DNA of 8,332 bases from an uncultured Pseudomonadota bacterium (GCA_946478635.1 CAMLCX010000199.1:1-8332), one strand, 5' to 3'. Shown: positions 1 through 7,387, numbered from the stretch's first letter. Notes: generated by a model from the letters alone, not told the origin. Translations and numbers: made by a program.

Positions 1-116
1 GGTGAAAACTCTTTCCCATTTGGTTGCGGCTCTGCTGCGCTAAGTTCTTTGTGGTGAAATCCTGCTTTTCTTCTCTCTTATTCCGGTGCGGCGCTGTCCA
101 GTTACGGCGATCGTGG

Positions 117-956
117 TCAAGGCTTCTCATCGATCCCGTTTAGCCGCCAGTCGTATTCATGCGCCAAGCCGCCGCTATATTTCTCCAGCGCATCGGCGAG
201 CGGCGGATTGGCGTAATTCTGCCAATGTTCCATCAAACCCTCGGCTCCGCCGCCGAAATCTTCCTGAAACCAGACATAGAGGCTCGACACCTGAAGCCGG
301 CCATTTTGAATCGCTACGCCGCGCGGATGATTGATGAACTCCTTGGCGCCGCGCTCGAGCAGGGCCTCGGTATTTTCCCCGGTGTAGGCGGCCGGCTGTA
401 GATTGGGACAGCCGAGGCTCGCGTAGTTGAGCGCATAATGCACTCGATCATCCTTCCAAATCGGCCTGAGAATACGATGTTCGATATCGTCGAGCGAAAG
501 CCGTTCGCTTTCGACCGACAGTAGCTTAGCGCCCCAAGGGCCGCGCGCCAACAGTCCCGGCGAGATATTGATATCGCGAATTGATTTTAGCGGAAACCGC
601 CCCACCACCAGATCCACGACCGCGGCGTTGTAGAGGTTTATCCAATAGGCTTTCTGCTCGGCGCGGTTGTACTCTGAAATGACAACACCCTGCATGGCCT
701 GCAAGTAGGCCTTCAAGCTCTTCGAGTCTTCCGGCGTTACCGCCTGATAGCGCACGCGGTTGATGCCCGAAGGGTGCGGCGCGACAACGTACTGCTCAAG
801 GAATTTGTTCCAGACATAGTGATCGACGGTCTTTCGGTTCGCCGGATCATGCTTCTGCCAGCGCGCCCATAGCTCAGCCTTCGCCGCTGCCTGCACCGAG
901 GCATGGCCAAATAAAATGAAAACAACCATTAGCGTTTTAATCAACGGAGTATGCAT
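117..956 (-). CDS. Exported DUF547 domain protein
   Basis: The 279-residue product belongs to the DUF547 family, whose biochemical role is not established. The N-terminus (MHTPLIKTLMVVFILFGHAS) is a short basic stretch followed by a hydrophobic core, with a likely signal peptidase I cut after SVQA or AAA near residue 23-26, so the protein is probably periplasmic. Family hallmarks are YWINLYNA (residues 104-111), a middle helix LSLDDIEH (153-160), HYALNYASLGCP (173-184, the family's conserved Ser/Cys-Pro segment) and a YDW-x-LN ending (268-273). I chose the ATG at 956 rather than the TTG one codon upstream, because AGGGG lies a suitable distance before it. It starts about 41 bases after the stop of the TVP38/oxidoreductase fusion and is probably co-transcribed with it. 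Family assignment is firm; function is unknown. Confidence 0.9.
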   Translation of the reverse strand: MHTPLIKTLMVVFILFGHASVQAAAKAELWARWQKHDPANRKTVDHYVWNKFLEQYVVAPHPSGINRVRYQAVTPEDSKSLKAYLQAMQGVVISEYNRAEQKAYWINLYNAAVVDLVVGRFPLKSIRDINISPGLLARGPWGAKLLSVESERLSLDDIEHRILRPIWKDDRVHYALNYASLGCPNLQPAAYTGENTEALLERGAKEFINHPRGVAIQNGRLQVSSLYVWFQEDFGGGAEGLMEHWQNYANPPLADALEKYSGGLAHEYDWRLNGIDEKP

Positions 957-997
957 CAAAGCCCCTGAATCCTCACCTTCAATTTCTTAGGATCCCA

Positions 998-3244
998 TTA
1001 CCGCCGCCAAGCCAGCCATTTCCCAAATATCTTTTTTACTGTCGGTGTCAGTCTAGTTCGCATATAAGCATCGCCGACCTTGCGCAATACTTCCGCCTGG
1101 GTAGGGTAGGGATGAATCGTGGACGACAGCACGCCGATCTGTTGCCCGGTGCCGATGACGAGGGTCAACGCACCGATCATTTCGCCCGCATGGCGCGCGA
1201 CGATCGTGCCGCCCATGACCTTGCCGGATTTCCTATCATAATGAACCCGCGCAAATCCGTCACTTTCACCGTCGAGAATCGCCCGGTCAACATGACTCAA
1301 CGATTCGGTGATCGTGCCGACGGCAAACCCGGCGGACTGCGCCGCTTTCTCGTTGATGCCCACGTGCGCGACCTCCGGATCGGTATAAGTACACCAGGGG
1401 ATGACGAGATCGGTCACCTTGCGCCGCGCCATGAAAAGCGCATTGGCGATGACGATGCGCGCCATGGCGTCGGCCGCATGGGTGAATTTATAACGCGAGC
1501 AAATATCGCCGGCGGCAAAAATCCGCGGGTTGGTCGTCCGGAGCCGCTCATCGACCTCGACGCCGCGAATGGTGTAGCGCACCCCGGCCTCGTCCAAGCC
1601 GAGATTTTCCAGGTTCGGCACGCGACCGACGGAAACAAGAATAGCGTCACAGTCTATTGCGATCGAACGATCGGCAACGGTCAAGGTTAAAGTTTTTGTC
1701 TCATTTTCTACTTTGACCCGCTGAATCCTTGCTCCGGTGATGACCCGGGCGCCGTCTTTTTCAATCTGGCGGCGCACAAAGGCCGCCGCATCGCGATCTT
1801 CCTTCGGGAGGATCTCGGCGCCGTCCGTAATCAACGTGACCGCGCTGCCGAAGCGCTGAAAGCTCTGTGCCAGCTCGCAGCCAACGGGTCCGGCGCCGAT
1901 CACCGCGAGGCGGCGCGGCAACTCGGTAAGGGTGAAAATCGTTTCGTTCGTATAGAAATCGCTCTCGCTCAAGCCGGTAATGATCGGCGCGGCGGCGCGG
2001 GCGCCGCTCGCGATGACCGCCCGGTTGAATTGTAGTTTCTTACCCTCAACTTCGATCGCGCCCGGGCCGACGAAACGGCCGTGGCCGATAAACACGTCGA
2101 CACCAAGCTGGGTAAAGCGCTCCACCGAATCGTGCTCGCTGATGTCCGCGCGCAACCTGCGCATGCGCTCCATGGCGGCGGCGAAATCAACCGCAATTCC
2201 CTGGATCGCCACGCCAAATTCACTGCCGCTGCGTCCCTCATGCGCCGCCCGAGCGGCGCGGATGATTCCCTTGGACGGCACACAACCGACATTGAGGCAA
2301 TCGCCGCCCGTAAGGTTGCGCTCGATAAGCGCGACTTTGGCGCCCAGACCCGCCGCACCTGCGGCGCTCACCAACCCCGCCGTGCCGCCGCCGACGACCA
2401 CGAGATTGTATTTTCCAGTAGGTACGGGATTGACGCGTCCCGGCGGATGACAATTTTCGACTAGCCGTTTATCGTGCACATCGCCGGGCAAAACCATCTT
2501 CTCATAGGAAATCGGCTCGTAGCCGTCCTTAAGGGTCGGTTGGCCCGCGACGGCGCTGCCTTCATGGACCTGCTCGGCTTCGCGCAAAGCCTTGCGGGCG
2601 ATTCGTGTAACGAGCACGACCACGGCAACGGTCGCCGCCAGACCGACGTATTTGAAAAGCTGCTGATAAAAATCGCCCGACGCGTGCGCTTGTGCCGTGA
2701 GCGCATCGCGCGCCGCCGCGCCGATGTAGACGAAAAGAAACGTGGCGGGCAGCATGCCGATGAGGTTCGCTAGAACATAGCCGCCGGCGCGAACCGCGGT
2801 GAGGCCGAGCAGGTAATTGAGCAACACGAAGGGAAATACCGGACTCAAGCGCGTGAGCAATACCATCTTGAAGCCTTGCTTGCCGATCGCTTGATCAAGG
2901 GAGCGAAACCTCGGATGTGCCGCCGCCCAGCTTGCCACTTTCTGGCGCAAGAAACTTCGCGCCAGCAAGAATGAGCAGAGCGCACCCAGGTTGGCGCCGA
3001 CGAGCACGACGAGAAATCCCGTCTTCAAGCCGAACAACGTGCCGGCACCCACGGTGATCGCGCTGCCGGGAACAAAAAGCACGGTGGCGAGAACGTAGAC
3101 GACAACGACGACCAGCGGACCGACCGCGCCCAGCGACTTGACGTAAAGCTCAAAATCCATGAACCACTGGCGCACCGGCAGGAAGAGCAAGGTGCCGACG
3201 ACGAGAGCCAGCACCAAAATGACAATAATTGCCTTGCTAACCAT
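998..3244 (-). CDS. TVP38/TMEM64 membrane domain fused to mercuric-reductase-like FAD disulfide oxidoreductase
   Basis: The 748-residue product joins two domains. Residues about 1-215 are membrane-embedded: an N-terminal anchor (AIIVILVLALVVGTLLFL), then a TVP38/TMEM64 (SNARE-associated, DedA-like) core with FVPGSAITVGAGTLFG at 57-72 and NYLLGLT near 143-149, and a last transmembrane segment near 199-213. Residues about 275-745 form a class I pyridine nucleotide-disulfide oxidoreductase: FAD Rossmann motif GGGTAG (285-290), redox pair CLNVGC (Cys316, Cys321), NAD(P) motif GAGPVG (450-455), second FAD motif AAGD (577-580) and C-terminal HPYPT (711-715), which holds the family's likely active-site His. 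It lacks the N-terminal heavy-metal domain and the C-terminal Cys pair of true MerA, so Hg(II) reduction is not supported. It probably moves electrons from NAD(P)H to an unknown disulfide, quinone or metal(loid) substrate at the inner membrane. The ATG at 3244 is preferred; an in-frame TTG at 3286 would add 14 residues, and neither has a clear ribosome site. It lies between arsS and the DUF547 gene. Confidence 0.93.
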   Translation of the reverse strand: MVSKAIIVILVLALVVGTLLFLPVRQWFMDFELYVKSLGAVGPLVVVVVYVLATVLFVPGSAITVGAGTLFGLKTGFLVVLVGANLGALCSFLLARSFLRQKVASWAAAHPRFRSLDQAIGKQGFKMVLLTRLSPVFPFVLLNYLLGLTAVRAGGYVLANLIGMLPATFLFVYIGAAARDALTAQAHASGDFYQQLFKYVGLAATVAVVVLVTRIARKALREAEQVHEGSAVAGQPTLKDGYEPISYEKMVLPGDVHDKRLVENCHPPGRVNPVPTGKYNLVVVGGGTAGLVSAAGAAGLGAKVALIERNLTGGDCLNVGCVPSKGIIRAARAAHEGRSGSEFGVAIQGIAVDFAAAMERMRRLRADISEHDSVERFTQLGVDVFIGHGRFVGPGAIEVEGKKLQFNRAVIASGARAAAPIITGLSESDFYTNETIFTLTELPRRLAVIGAGPVGCELAQSFQRFGSAVTLITDGAEILPKEDRDAAAFVRRQIEKDGARVITGARIQRVKVENETKTLTLTVADRSIAIDCDAILVSVGRVPNLENLGLDEAGVRYTIRGVEVDERLRTTNPRIFAAGDICSRYKFTHAADAMARIVIANALFMARRKVTDLVIPWCTYTDPEVAHVGINEKAAQSAGFAVGTITESLSHVDRAILDGESDGFARVHYDRKSGKVMGGTIVARHAGEMIGALTLVIGTGQQIGVLSSTIHPYPTQAEVLRKVGDAYMRTRLTPTVKKIFGKWLAWRR

Positions 3245-3370
3245 GCCGATCACACTTAGATACGCATCGCGGCGAGGGAGGTGCAACCAATTTGATCGGA
3301 GGATTCAAGGACGCTTCGGGACGGACCGTTCCAGAGTCGACAATGTTAAAAACCAACCCTAAAGTATCTT

Positions 3371-3388
3371 TGGATCATCATTGATCCA
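3371..3388. repeat. Small inverted repeat between arsS and the fusion gene
   Basis: The arms TGGATCA and TGATCCA are perfect 7-base complements around a TCAT loop. The element lies 32 bases after the arsS stop codon and about 125 bases before the fusion gene's ATG. No T-run follows it on the minus strand, so it does not look like an intrinsic terminator. It could be an operator, an RNA processing or stabilising hairpin, or chance. Confidence 0.4.
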
Positions 3389-3419
3389 CAGGCCGTCCAT
3401 GGGGGATCGAGGTGAAAAA

Positions 3420-4379
3420 TCAGACCAAAGCGCCGCCGCAACTGCTGCCGGAACCGGCGGTGCACGCGTAACAGTGATCGCCCGCAATGATCGGACGCTT
3501 CACGACGCTCTCCAACGAGAGAGCGGCGATGGTCAATCTTTCGCCGGCGCCATCCGAGAGCGACAAATCCAACATCTGATTGAAATCGCAATCATACACC
3601 GAGCCATCCCAGCCGATGCTGATAAGATTACGGCACATGACTTGATCCAGGGTGGCGGCGTTAAAATTAGCCGCCAGCAACTCCCGGTAGTCATCGTATT
3701 CGCCGCGCAGCTTGAGATGGGTCGCATAGCGCGTGATCGGCATGTTGCTCAAGCAAAACAGCCGATTGAAAACAATGCCGAACCGCTGGCCGAGAATCCT
3801 TCGATATTCAGCTTCGAGTTTTTCTTGCGACGGCGGCAAGTGCGGGCCAACCGGATTGTAGACGAGATTTAATACTAAAGTATCGCCGGTCTTGCCGTAA
3901 CCCTGCTCGTTGAGCAGTTGCAGGGCCCGGATGCTCGATTCGAAGGTTCCCCTGCCGCGCTGCTTGTCGACATTTTCTTCGGAATAACAGGGCAGCGAGC
4001 AAACCAGCTCGACCTGCTGTTTTCTGAAAAACTCCGGCAGATACTCCATGCCGGGCTCAAAGATGACGGTCAAGTTGCAGCGATCCATCACGCGGCGGCC
4101 GAGCTGGCGAGCCGACGCCACGAGATAAGGAAAATCTCGGTGAAACTCCGGCGCGCCGCCGGTGATATCGAGGGTCGGAATGTCCGTGCGCGCGAGAAAA
4201 CGCAACACCGCGTCGACGTTTGCCCGGCTCATCATCTCTTTTCGTGTGGGACCGGACTCAACGTGGCAATGAATGCAGGCGAGATTGCAGTAGCGGCCGA
4301 GGTTGACCTGGAGAACGTCGAGAGCGCGGCGTTTGAAATCCTCTCCTGCCAGACGGAGTTTTTCGGCAAACGGTTCCAT
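3420..4379 (-). CDS. arsS: ArsS-family radical SAM enzyme (radical SAM/Cys-rich protein)
   Basis: This 319-residue protein has a radical SAM domain followed by a Cys-rich C-terminal domain (DUF3641 type), the architecture of ArsS. In cyanobacteria ArsS works after the methyltransferase ArsM and attaches the 5'-deoxyadenosyl group of SAM to dimethylated arsenic, an early step to arsenosugars. Visible motifs are the 4Fe-4S site CNLACIHC (Cys31, 35, 38), the SAM-binding ITGGAPE segment (72-78), and extra cysteines at 127, 131, 209, 249, 264, 303, 306 and 314. The tail HCYACTAGSGSSCGG (302-316) is typical of the family. The ATG at 4379 is the only reasonable start, since an in-frame stop lies eight codons upstream. 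No arsM is present in the window, so the arsenic role is inferred from family only. Relatives outside cyanobacteria may act on another substrate. It lies upstream of the fusion and DUF547 genes, on the same strand. Confidence 0.85.
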   Translation of the reverse strand: MEPFAEKLRLAGEDFKRRALDVLQVNLGRYCNLACIHCHVESGPTRKEMMSRANVDAVLRFLARTDIPTLDITGGAPEFHRDFPYLVASARQLGRRVMDRCNLTVIFEPGMEYLPEFFRKQQVELVCSLPCYSEENVDKQRGRGTFESSIRALQLLNEQGYGKTGDTLVLNLVYNPVGPHLPPSQEKLEAEYRRILGQRFGIVFNRLFCLSNMPITRYATHLKLRGEYDDYRELLAANFNAATLDQVMCRNLISIGWDGSVYDCDFNQMLDLSLSDGAGERLTIAALSLESVVKRPIIAGDHCYACTAGSGSSCGGALV

Positions 4380-4506
4380 ACAATGTACTGCCCAGCAGCG
4401 GCACTAGATCGTCAGTGGCGAACACATTTCCCCATTCGCCCAGGAGAGACATTCGAAATGCTGCAAGCGCATCGGACCAACAGAGAGATCACCGTAACAA
4501 TCGCGA

Positions 4507-5617
4507 TTAGGCCGGCTCGTCGGCCTGCATTAAATAGGCCTGAATAAACTGATCGAGATCACCGTCGAGCACCGCGTCGGCGTTACCGACTTCGACGTTG
4601 GTGCGGTGGTCTTTGACCATTCGATAAGGAGCAAGCACATAAGAACGGATCTGACTGCCCCAGGCGATATCCTTCTTGGTCTTATGGTAGCTTTCCATCT
4701 TTTCTTTTTGTTTTTCGATCTCGAGCTCGTAGAGGCGCGACTTGAGAATCTTCATCGCCATGGCGCGGTTCTTGTGCTGCGACCGCTCGTTTTGACACGC
4801 GACGACGATGCCGGTGGGAAGATGCGTGAGGCGCACGGCGGAGTCGGTCTTGTTGACATGCTGGCCTCCCGCGCCGCTTGAACGGTAGGTATCGACGCGC
4901 AGGTCCGCTTCATTGATCTCGACTTTGATGTCGTCATCCACTTCGGGATAAACGAATACGGAAGCGAACGAGGTATGGCGGCGCGAGTTGGCGTCAAATG
5001 GCGAGATGCGCACCAGACGGTGAATGCCGGCCTCGGCTTTGAGATAGCCATAGGCGTAGTCGCCCGCCACGTTAAAAGTGACGCTCTTCACCCCTGCTTC
5101 TTCTCCGGGCTGATAATCGAGAATTTCTTTTTTATAGCCGCGCCGGTCACACCAGCGCAGATACATGCGCAGCAGAATTTCCGCCCAGTCCTGGGCCTCG
5201 GTGCCGCCGGCGCCGGGGTGGAGCACGACGATGGCGTTGCGCCGGTCGTCCGGCCCGCCGAGCAGCTGCGTCAGCTCGGTCTGCGCCATCTCCCGGCCGA
5301 CGCTGGCAACTTTCGCCGCAGCTTCGGCCAGAGCGTCTTCGCTTTTCTCGTCCTTGGCGACGTCGAGAAAAAACCGCGCGTCTTCGAGATCCGAGCGATG
5401 CTTCGACCAGACGTCGATGACATTCTTCAGAGAGGACTGTTCTTTTAGAATTCCCTGGGCTTTATCGGCGTCGTTCCAGAAATCCGGCTGGCTGGTAACC
5501 TTGGTTAGATCGTCGACCCGCTTTTGCTTATTCTCGACGTCAAAGACGCCTCCGCAAAAGCTCGAGTCGTTCTTCCAGTTGGTGCAGTTGCTCTATGGTT
5601 TCAGCATCTTCGATCAT
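4507..5617 (-). CDS. prfB: Peptide chain release factor 2 (with +1 programmed frameshift)
   Basis: RF2 recognises UGA and UAA stop codons and triggers peptide release on the ribosome. The gene is in two frames. Codons 1-25 run from the ATG at 5617 to CTT at 5543-5545 and are followed by an in-frame TGA (5540-5542). Skipping base 5542 continues at GAC (5539-5541) and reads to the TAA at 4507, giving 369 residues. After the shift the stop-codon-reading SPF tripeptide falls at 205-207 and the catalytic GGQ at 250-252, the same numbers as in E. coli RF2, which supports the full-length model and this start. SPF rather than the PxT of RF1 identifies RF2. A GAGAG sequence lies about ten bases before the ATG. 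ybeY ends 41 bases upstream. A methionine at 5289 could be mistaken for the start, but it would remove most of domain 1. Confidence 0.96.
5539..5554 (-). promoter_or_regulatory. prfB programmed +1 frameshift site
   Basis: On the minus strand the sequence reads CGGAGGCGTCTTTGAC. It consists of an internal Shine-Dalgarno-like GGAGG (5549-5553), a three-base spacer CGT, the slippery codon CTT, the in-frame stop TGA and the following C. Order and spacing match the E. coli prfB site (AGGGGG TAT CTT TGA C). When RF2 is scarce, reading of the UGA slows and the ribosome slips +1 from CUU to UUU, so RF2 controls its own synthesis. The stop is codon 26, exactly as in E. coli. Confidence 0.96.
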
Positions 5618-5657
5618 CAAAATGCTCTCATTTTTGTAATCTTCCGGGGTCGAATTG

Positions 5658-5686
5658 ATTATACCTTTAATAACCGCTGCTCACAA
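5658..5686 (-). promoter_or_regulatory. Candidate sigma-70 promoter for prfB
   Basis: On the minus strand TTGTGA (5681-5686) and a consensus TATAAT (5658-5663) are separated by 17 bases. The pair lies at the very end of ybeY, and TATAAT overlaps its stop codon. Transcription would start near 5651, leaving a leader of about 34 bases before the prfB ATG. It would let prfB be expressed apart from ybeY. This is a sequence match only. Confidence 0.5.
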
Positions 5687-6108
5687 AGCCGGCGAAAAAG
5701 TTTATTCTCCAGCTGTTTCATGACCCGCGCATCCCTGGCCGAGCGCTCATGATCGTAACCGAGCAGATGGACGATGCCGTGGATCAATAGCGTCACCATT
5801 TCTTCATCGTGCGTACGGCCTCGTTCCTTTGCCTGGTCCTGCGCCCTTTCCACCGAAATGACGACGTCGCCGAGCTGGCGATGAGTCGATGGAAATCGTT
5901 CTTCAATTGGGAAAGACAACACGTCCGTGGGATAATTTCTGCGGCGGTATCTGGCGTTCAGTCGTTGCATTTCCGGATTGCCGATCAGAGCGAGACTCAA
6001 TTCGGCATCGGCTTGCCCGACCAAGACCAGAATCGCCTGGGCGATCTTCTTGAGCGCGCGACTGGGAAACTGTTTTCCGGAGCCCCGCCGTGTGATCTCA
6101 ACTGGCAT
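5659..6108 (-). CDS. ybeY: Endoribonuclease YbeY (16S rRNA maturation)
   Basis: YbeY is a zinc-dependent single-strand endoribonuclease that helps process the 3' end of 16S rRNA and takes part in ribosome quality control in the cytoplasm. The 149-residue protein has the defining metal-binding motif HGIVHLLGYDH (His110, His114 and His120). It also has the conserved LNARYRRRNYPTDVLSFP segment (residues 50-67) and the GDVVIS strand that follows. Length agrees with the family (about 150-160). I chose the ATG at 6108; a TTG at 6123 would add five residues and has no ribosome site either. It starts 47 bases after the stop of the binding-protein gene and ends 41 bases before prfB, so ybeY and prfB are probably a translation-related pair. 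Confidence 0.95.
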   Translation of the reverse strand: MPVEITRRGSGKQFPSRALKKIAQAILVLVGQADAELSLALIGNPEMQRLNARYRRRNYPTDVLSFPIEERFPSTHRQLGDVVISVERAQDQAKERGRTHDEEMVTLLIHGIVHLLGYDHERSARDARVMKQLENKLFRRLCEQRLLKV

Positions 6109-6155
6109 GATATACGCCGGCAATGTCAGCCGATCGAGTTAACTGCGGGTGCGCA

Positions 6156-7235
6156 CTAACGGACGTTGAAGATCTGCTGGTAGGACGCCGCCAATTCGTT
6201 CAGGTTCGGACCGATCGATGCCGGGTTTACAAAGACAAATTCCTTTTTATAGAGCTCCTGGTGCCGCGGAATCTGTTTGACCCCATTGCGCAAAGTAATA
6301 CGTGGAATCTGCTGCGCCAACACCGTCTGTCCTTCCTCGGATAGCATCCAATCGATGAACAGAATCGACGCGTGCGGGTGCGCCGAGCGGCGCATGAGCG
6401 CCAACCCGTTCGGTTCGCCTGGATACGGGTCGAGCAAGCGATAATCGATGGGCGCGCCCTTTTCTTTATACTCGGTGGCGCGCCGGCCGCGCGCCGCAAT
6501 GGCGATGGCCGATTCGCCCGCGAGCATGAGTTGCAAGCGCATGATGCTGCTGCCGCCCGGAATGTGAAGCTGTTGCCGCGCCAAAGCTTTCATGTACTCA
6601 AGCCCCTTGGCTTTGCCCATGCCATCGAGCATCACCGAATACCAGGCGTACTCGTCGCTGCCGAAATTCATCTTGCCCCGCCATTTAGGCAGAAGCAGGT
6701 CCTGATAGCTGCGCGGGGCCTCGTCGGCCCGGGCCAAATTCGTGTTGAAAGCGAGCACCAGCGGCGTGACTTCGGTCGATGCCCAGTAACCCTGAGGATC
6801 GAAAGAGCCGGTGGGAAAGGCCTTTAGCTCCGGCGAGAGATAGCTCGCGGAATGACCTCTTTGTTTTAGCTCCCACATTTCCATGGGAGCCGATGCCACG
6901 ACGTCGACCAGGAAACGGCCGGCGCGCGCTTCCGTGTCGATCTTCGGCATCACCGAGGATTGTGACAAGCGATTGGTTCTGATCTTCAGGTAGGGCGTGT
7001 TTTTCTCAAAAGCTCCGACGATCTTGGGAAAATCGGTGAGGCTCATCGAGGTATACCAAATAACCTCTCCCTCCTTGCGCGCGCCCTCCTCAAGGGCGGC
7101 TTTCCGCTGCGCCGGAGCAAGGCCACGCAGGCTTTTCGAAACCTCGTCGAGCGTCGCCGAGTGTGCCGCAACGGCGCAACCAAGGACGATCCACACGCCG
7201 AGAGACCCAATAGACGTGAGACGCTTTATCTTCAT
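6156..7235 (-). CDS. Extracellular solute-binding protein (ABC transporter, family 1 type)
   Basis: This 359-residue protein looks like the periplasmic binding component of an ABC importer, of the ferric-iron/polyamine-type solute-binding family. Residues 1-27 form a signal peptide, with either a signal peptidase I site after AHSA or a lipobox-like VLGC ending at Cys20. The mature part begins with the family pattern EGARKEGEVIWYTS (50-63), then TEARAGRFLVDVV (101-113, the first ligand-domain turn), LAFNTN (161-166), PKWRGKM (183-189, typical of iron-binding FbpA-like proteins) and PGEPNGLALM (272-281). The C-terminal WMLSEEGQ segment (296-303) is also typical. No permease or ATPase is adjacent, so the ligand cannot be named. 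The ATG at 7235 has no strong ribosome site but sits just before the signal peptide, with a candidate promoter upstream. Confidence 0.88.
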   Translation of the reverse strand: MKIKRLTSIGSLGVWIVLGCAVAAHSATLDEVSKSLRGLAPAQRKAALEEGARKEGEVIWYTSMSLTDFPKIVGAFEKNTPYLKIRTNRLSQSSVMPKIDTEARAGRFLVDVVASAPMEMWELKQRGHSASYLSPELKAFPTGSFDPQGYWASTEVTPLVLAFNTNLARADEAPRSYQDLLLPKWRGKMNFGSDEYAWYSVMLDGMGKAKGLEYMKALARQQLHIPGGSSIMRLQLMLAGESAIAIAARGRRATEYKEKGAPIDYRLLDPYPGEPNGLALMRRSAHPHASILFIDWMLSEEGQTVLAQQIPRITLRNGVKQIPRHQELYKKEFVFVNPASIGPNLNELAASYQQIFNVR

Positions 7236-7258
7236 TGGATTTTATTTGGAATGCGCTT

Positions 7259-7287
7259 CCTCTAGCACCCCTCGGAGGAGCGGTCAA
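7259..7287 (-). promoter_or_regulatory. Candidate promoter for the solute-binding protein
   Basis: On the minus strand TTGACC (7282-7287) is followed after 17 bases by TAGAGG (7259-7264), preceded by TGC. The -35 is good and the -10 is weak. Transcription would begin near 7252, some 17 bases before the ATG. It is supported by sequence similarity only. Confidence 0.35.
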
Positions 7288-7328
7288 GCCGTACTCGGTC
7301 TAATTGTTTCGCTCCACGCACGGTTTAA

Positions 7329-7357
7329 TTGACTTGGCGAAGTCGATTTGCTACTTA
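7329..7357 (+). promoter_or_regulatory. Candidate promoter for the ferredoxin gene
   Basis: TTGACT (7329-7334) is followed after 17 bases by TACTTA (7352-7357). The -35 is close to consensus and the -10 is poor. A start near 7364 would leave a leader of about 24 bases ending in the ribosome site. The imperfect direct repeat AAGTCGATTT / AAGTTCGATTT (7340-7349 and 7363-7373) straddles the -10 region and could be a regulator site. Confidence 0.35.
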
Positions 7358-7375
7358 ATCGGAAGTTCGATTTCT

Positions 7376-7381
7376 AGGAGG
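7376..7381 (+). promoter_or_regulatory. Ribosome binding site of the ferredoxin gene
   Basis: A perfect AGGAGG lies six bases before the ATG at 7388. It decides the start against upstream in-frame codons, which would add a 28-residue tail unlike ferredoxins. Confidence 0.9.
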
Positions 7382-7387
7382 ATTAAG

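Noticed and set aside
1112..1690. 192-codon plus-strand open frame opposite the oxidoreductase domain
   Set aside because: It is an antisense shadow rich in Arg, Asp and Gly with no motif.
998..2400. Mercuric reductase (merA)
   Set aside because: The C-terminal Cys pair and N-terminal metal-binding domain of MerA are absent, and no mer genes are nearby. The similarity covers only the general disulfide oxidoreductase fold.
3378..3422. Selenocysteine at the arsS stop UGA
   Set aside because: Readthrough would add only about 13 residues (FFTSIPHGRPVDQ) with no cysteine-like motif, and the Cys-rich tail is already complete before the stop.
4499..4508. Palindrome AATCGCGATT at the prfB stop codon
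   Set aside because: It is ten bases long, has no loop and no T-run, and could easily arise by chance. It is not a terminator.
3918..4547. 209-codon plus-strand open frame opposite arsS
   Set aside because: It lies antisense to a clear gene, its translation has no recognisable domain, and it is the usual shadow of a GC-rich coding strand.
4507..5289. prfB as a 260-residue protein starting at the methionine at 5289
   Set aside because: It lacks domain 1. The upstream reading with a frameshift gives a full RF2 with correctly placed motifs.
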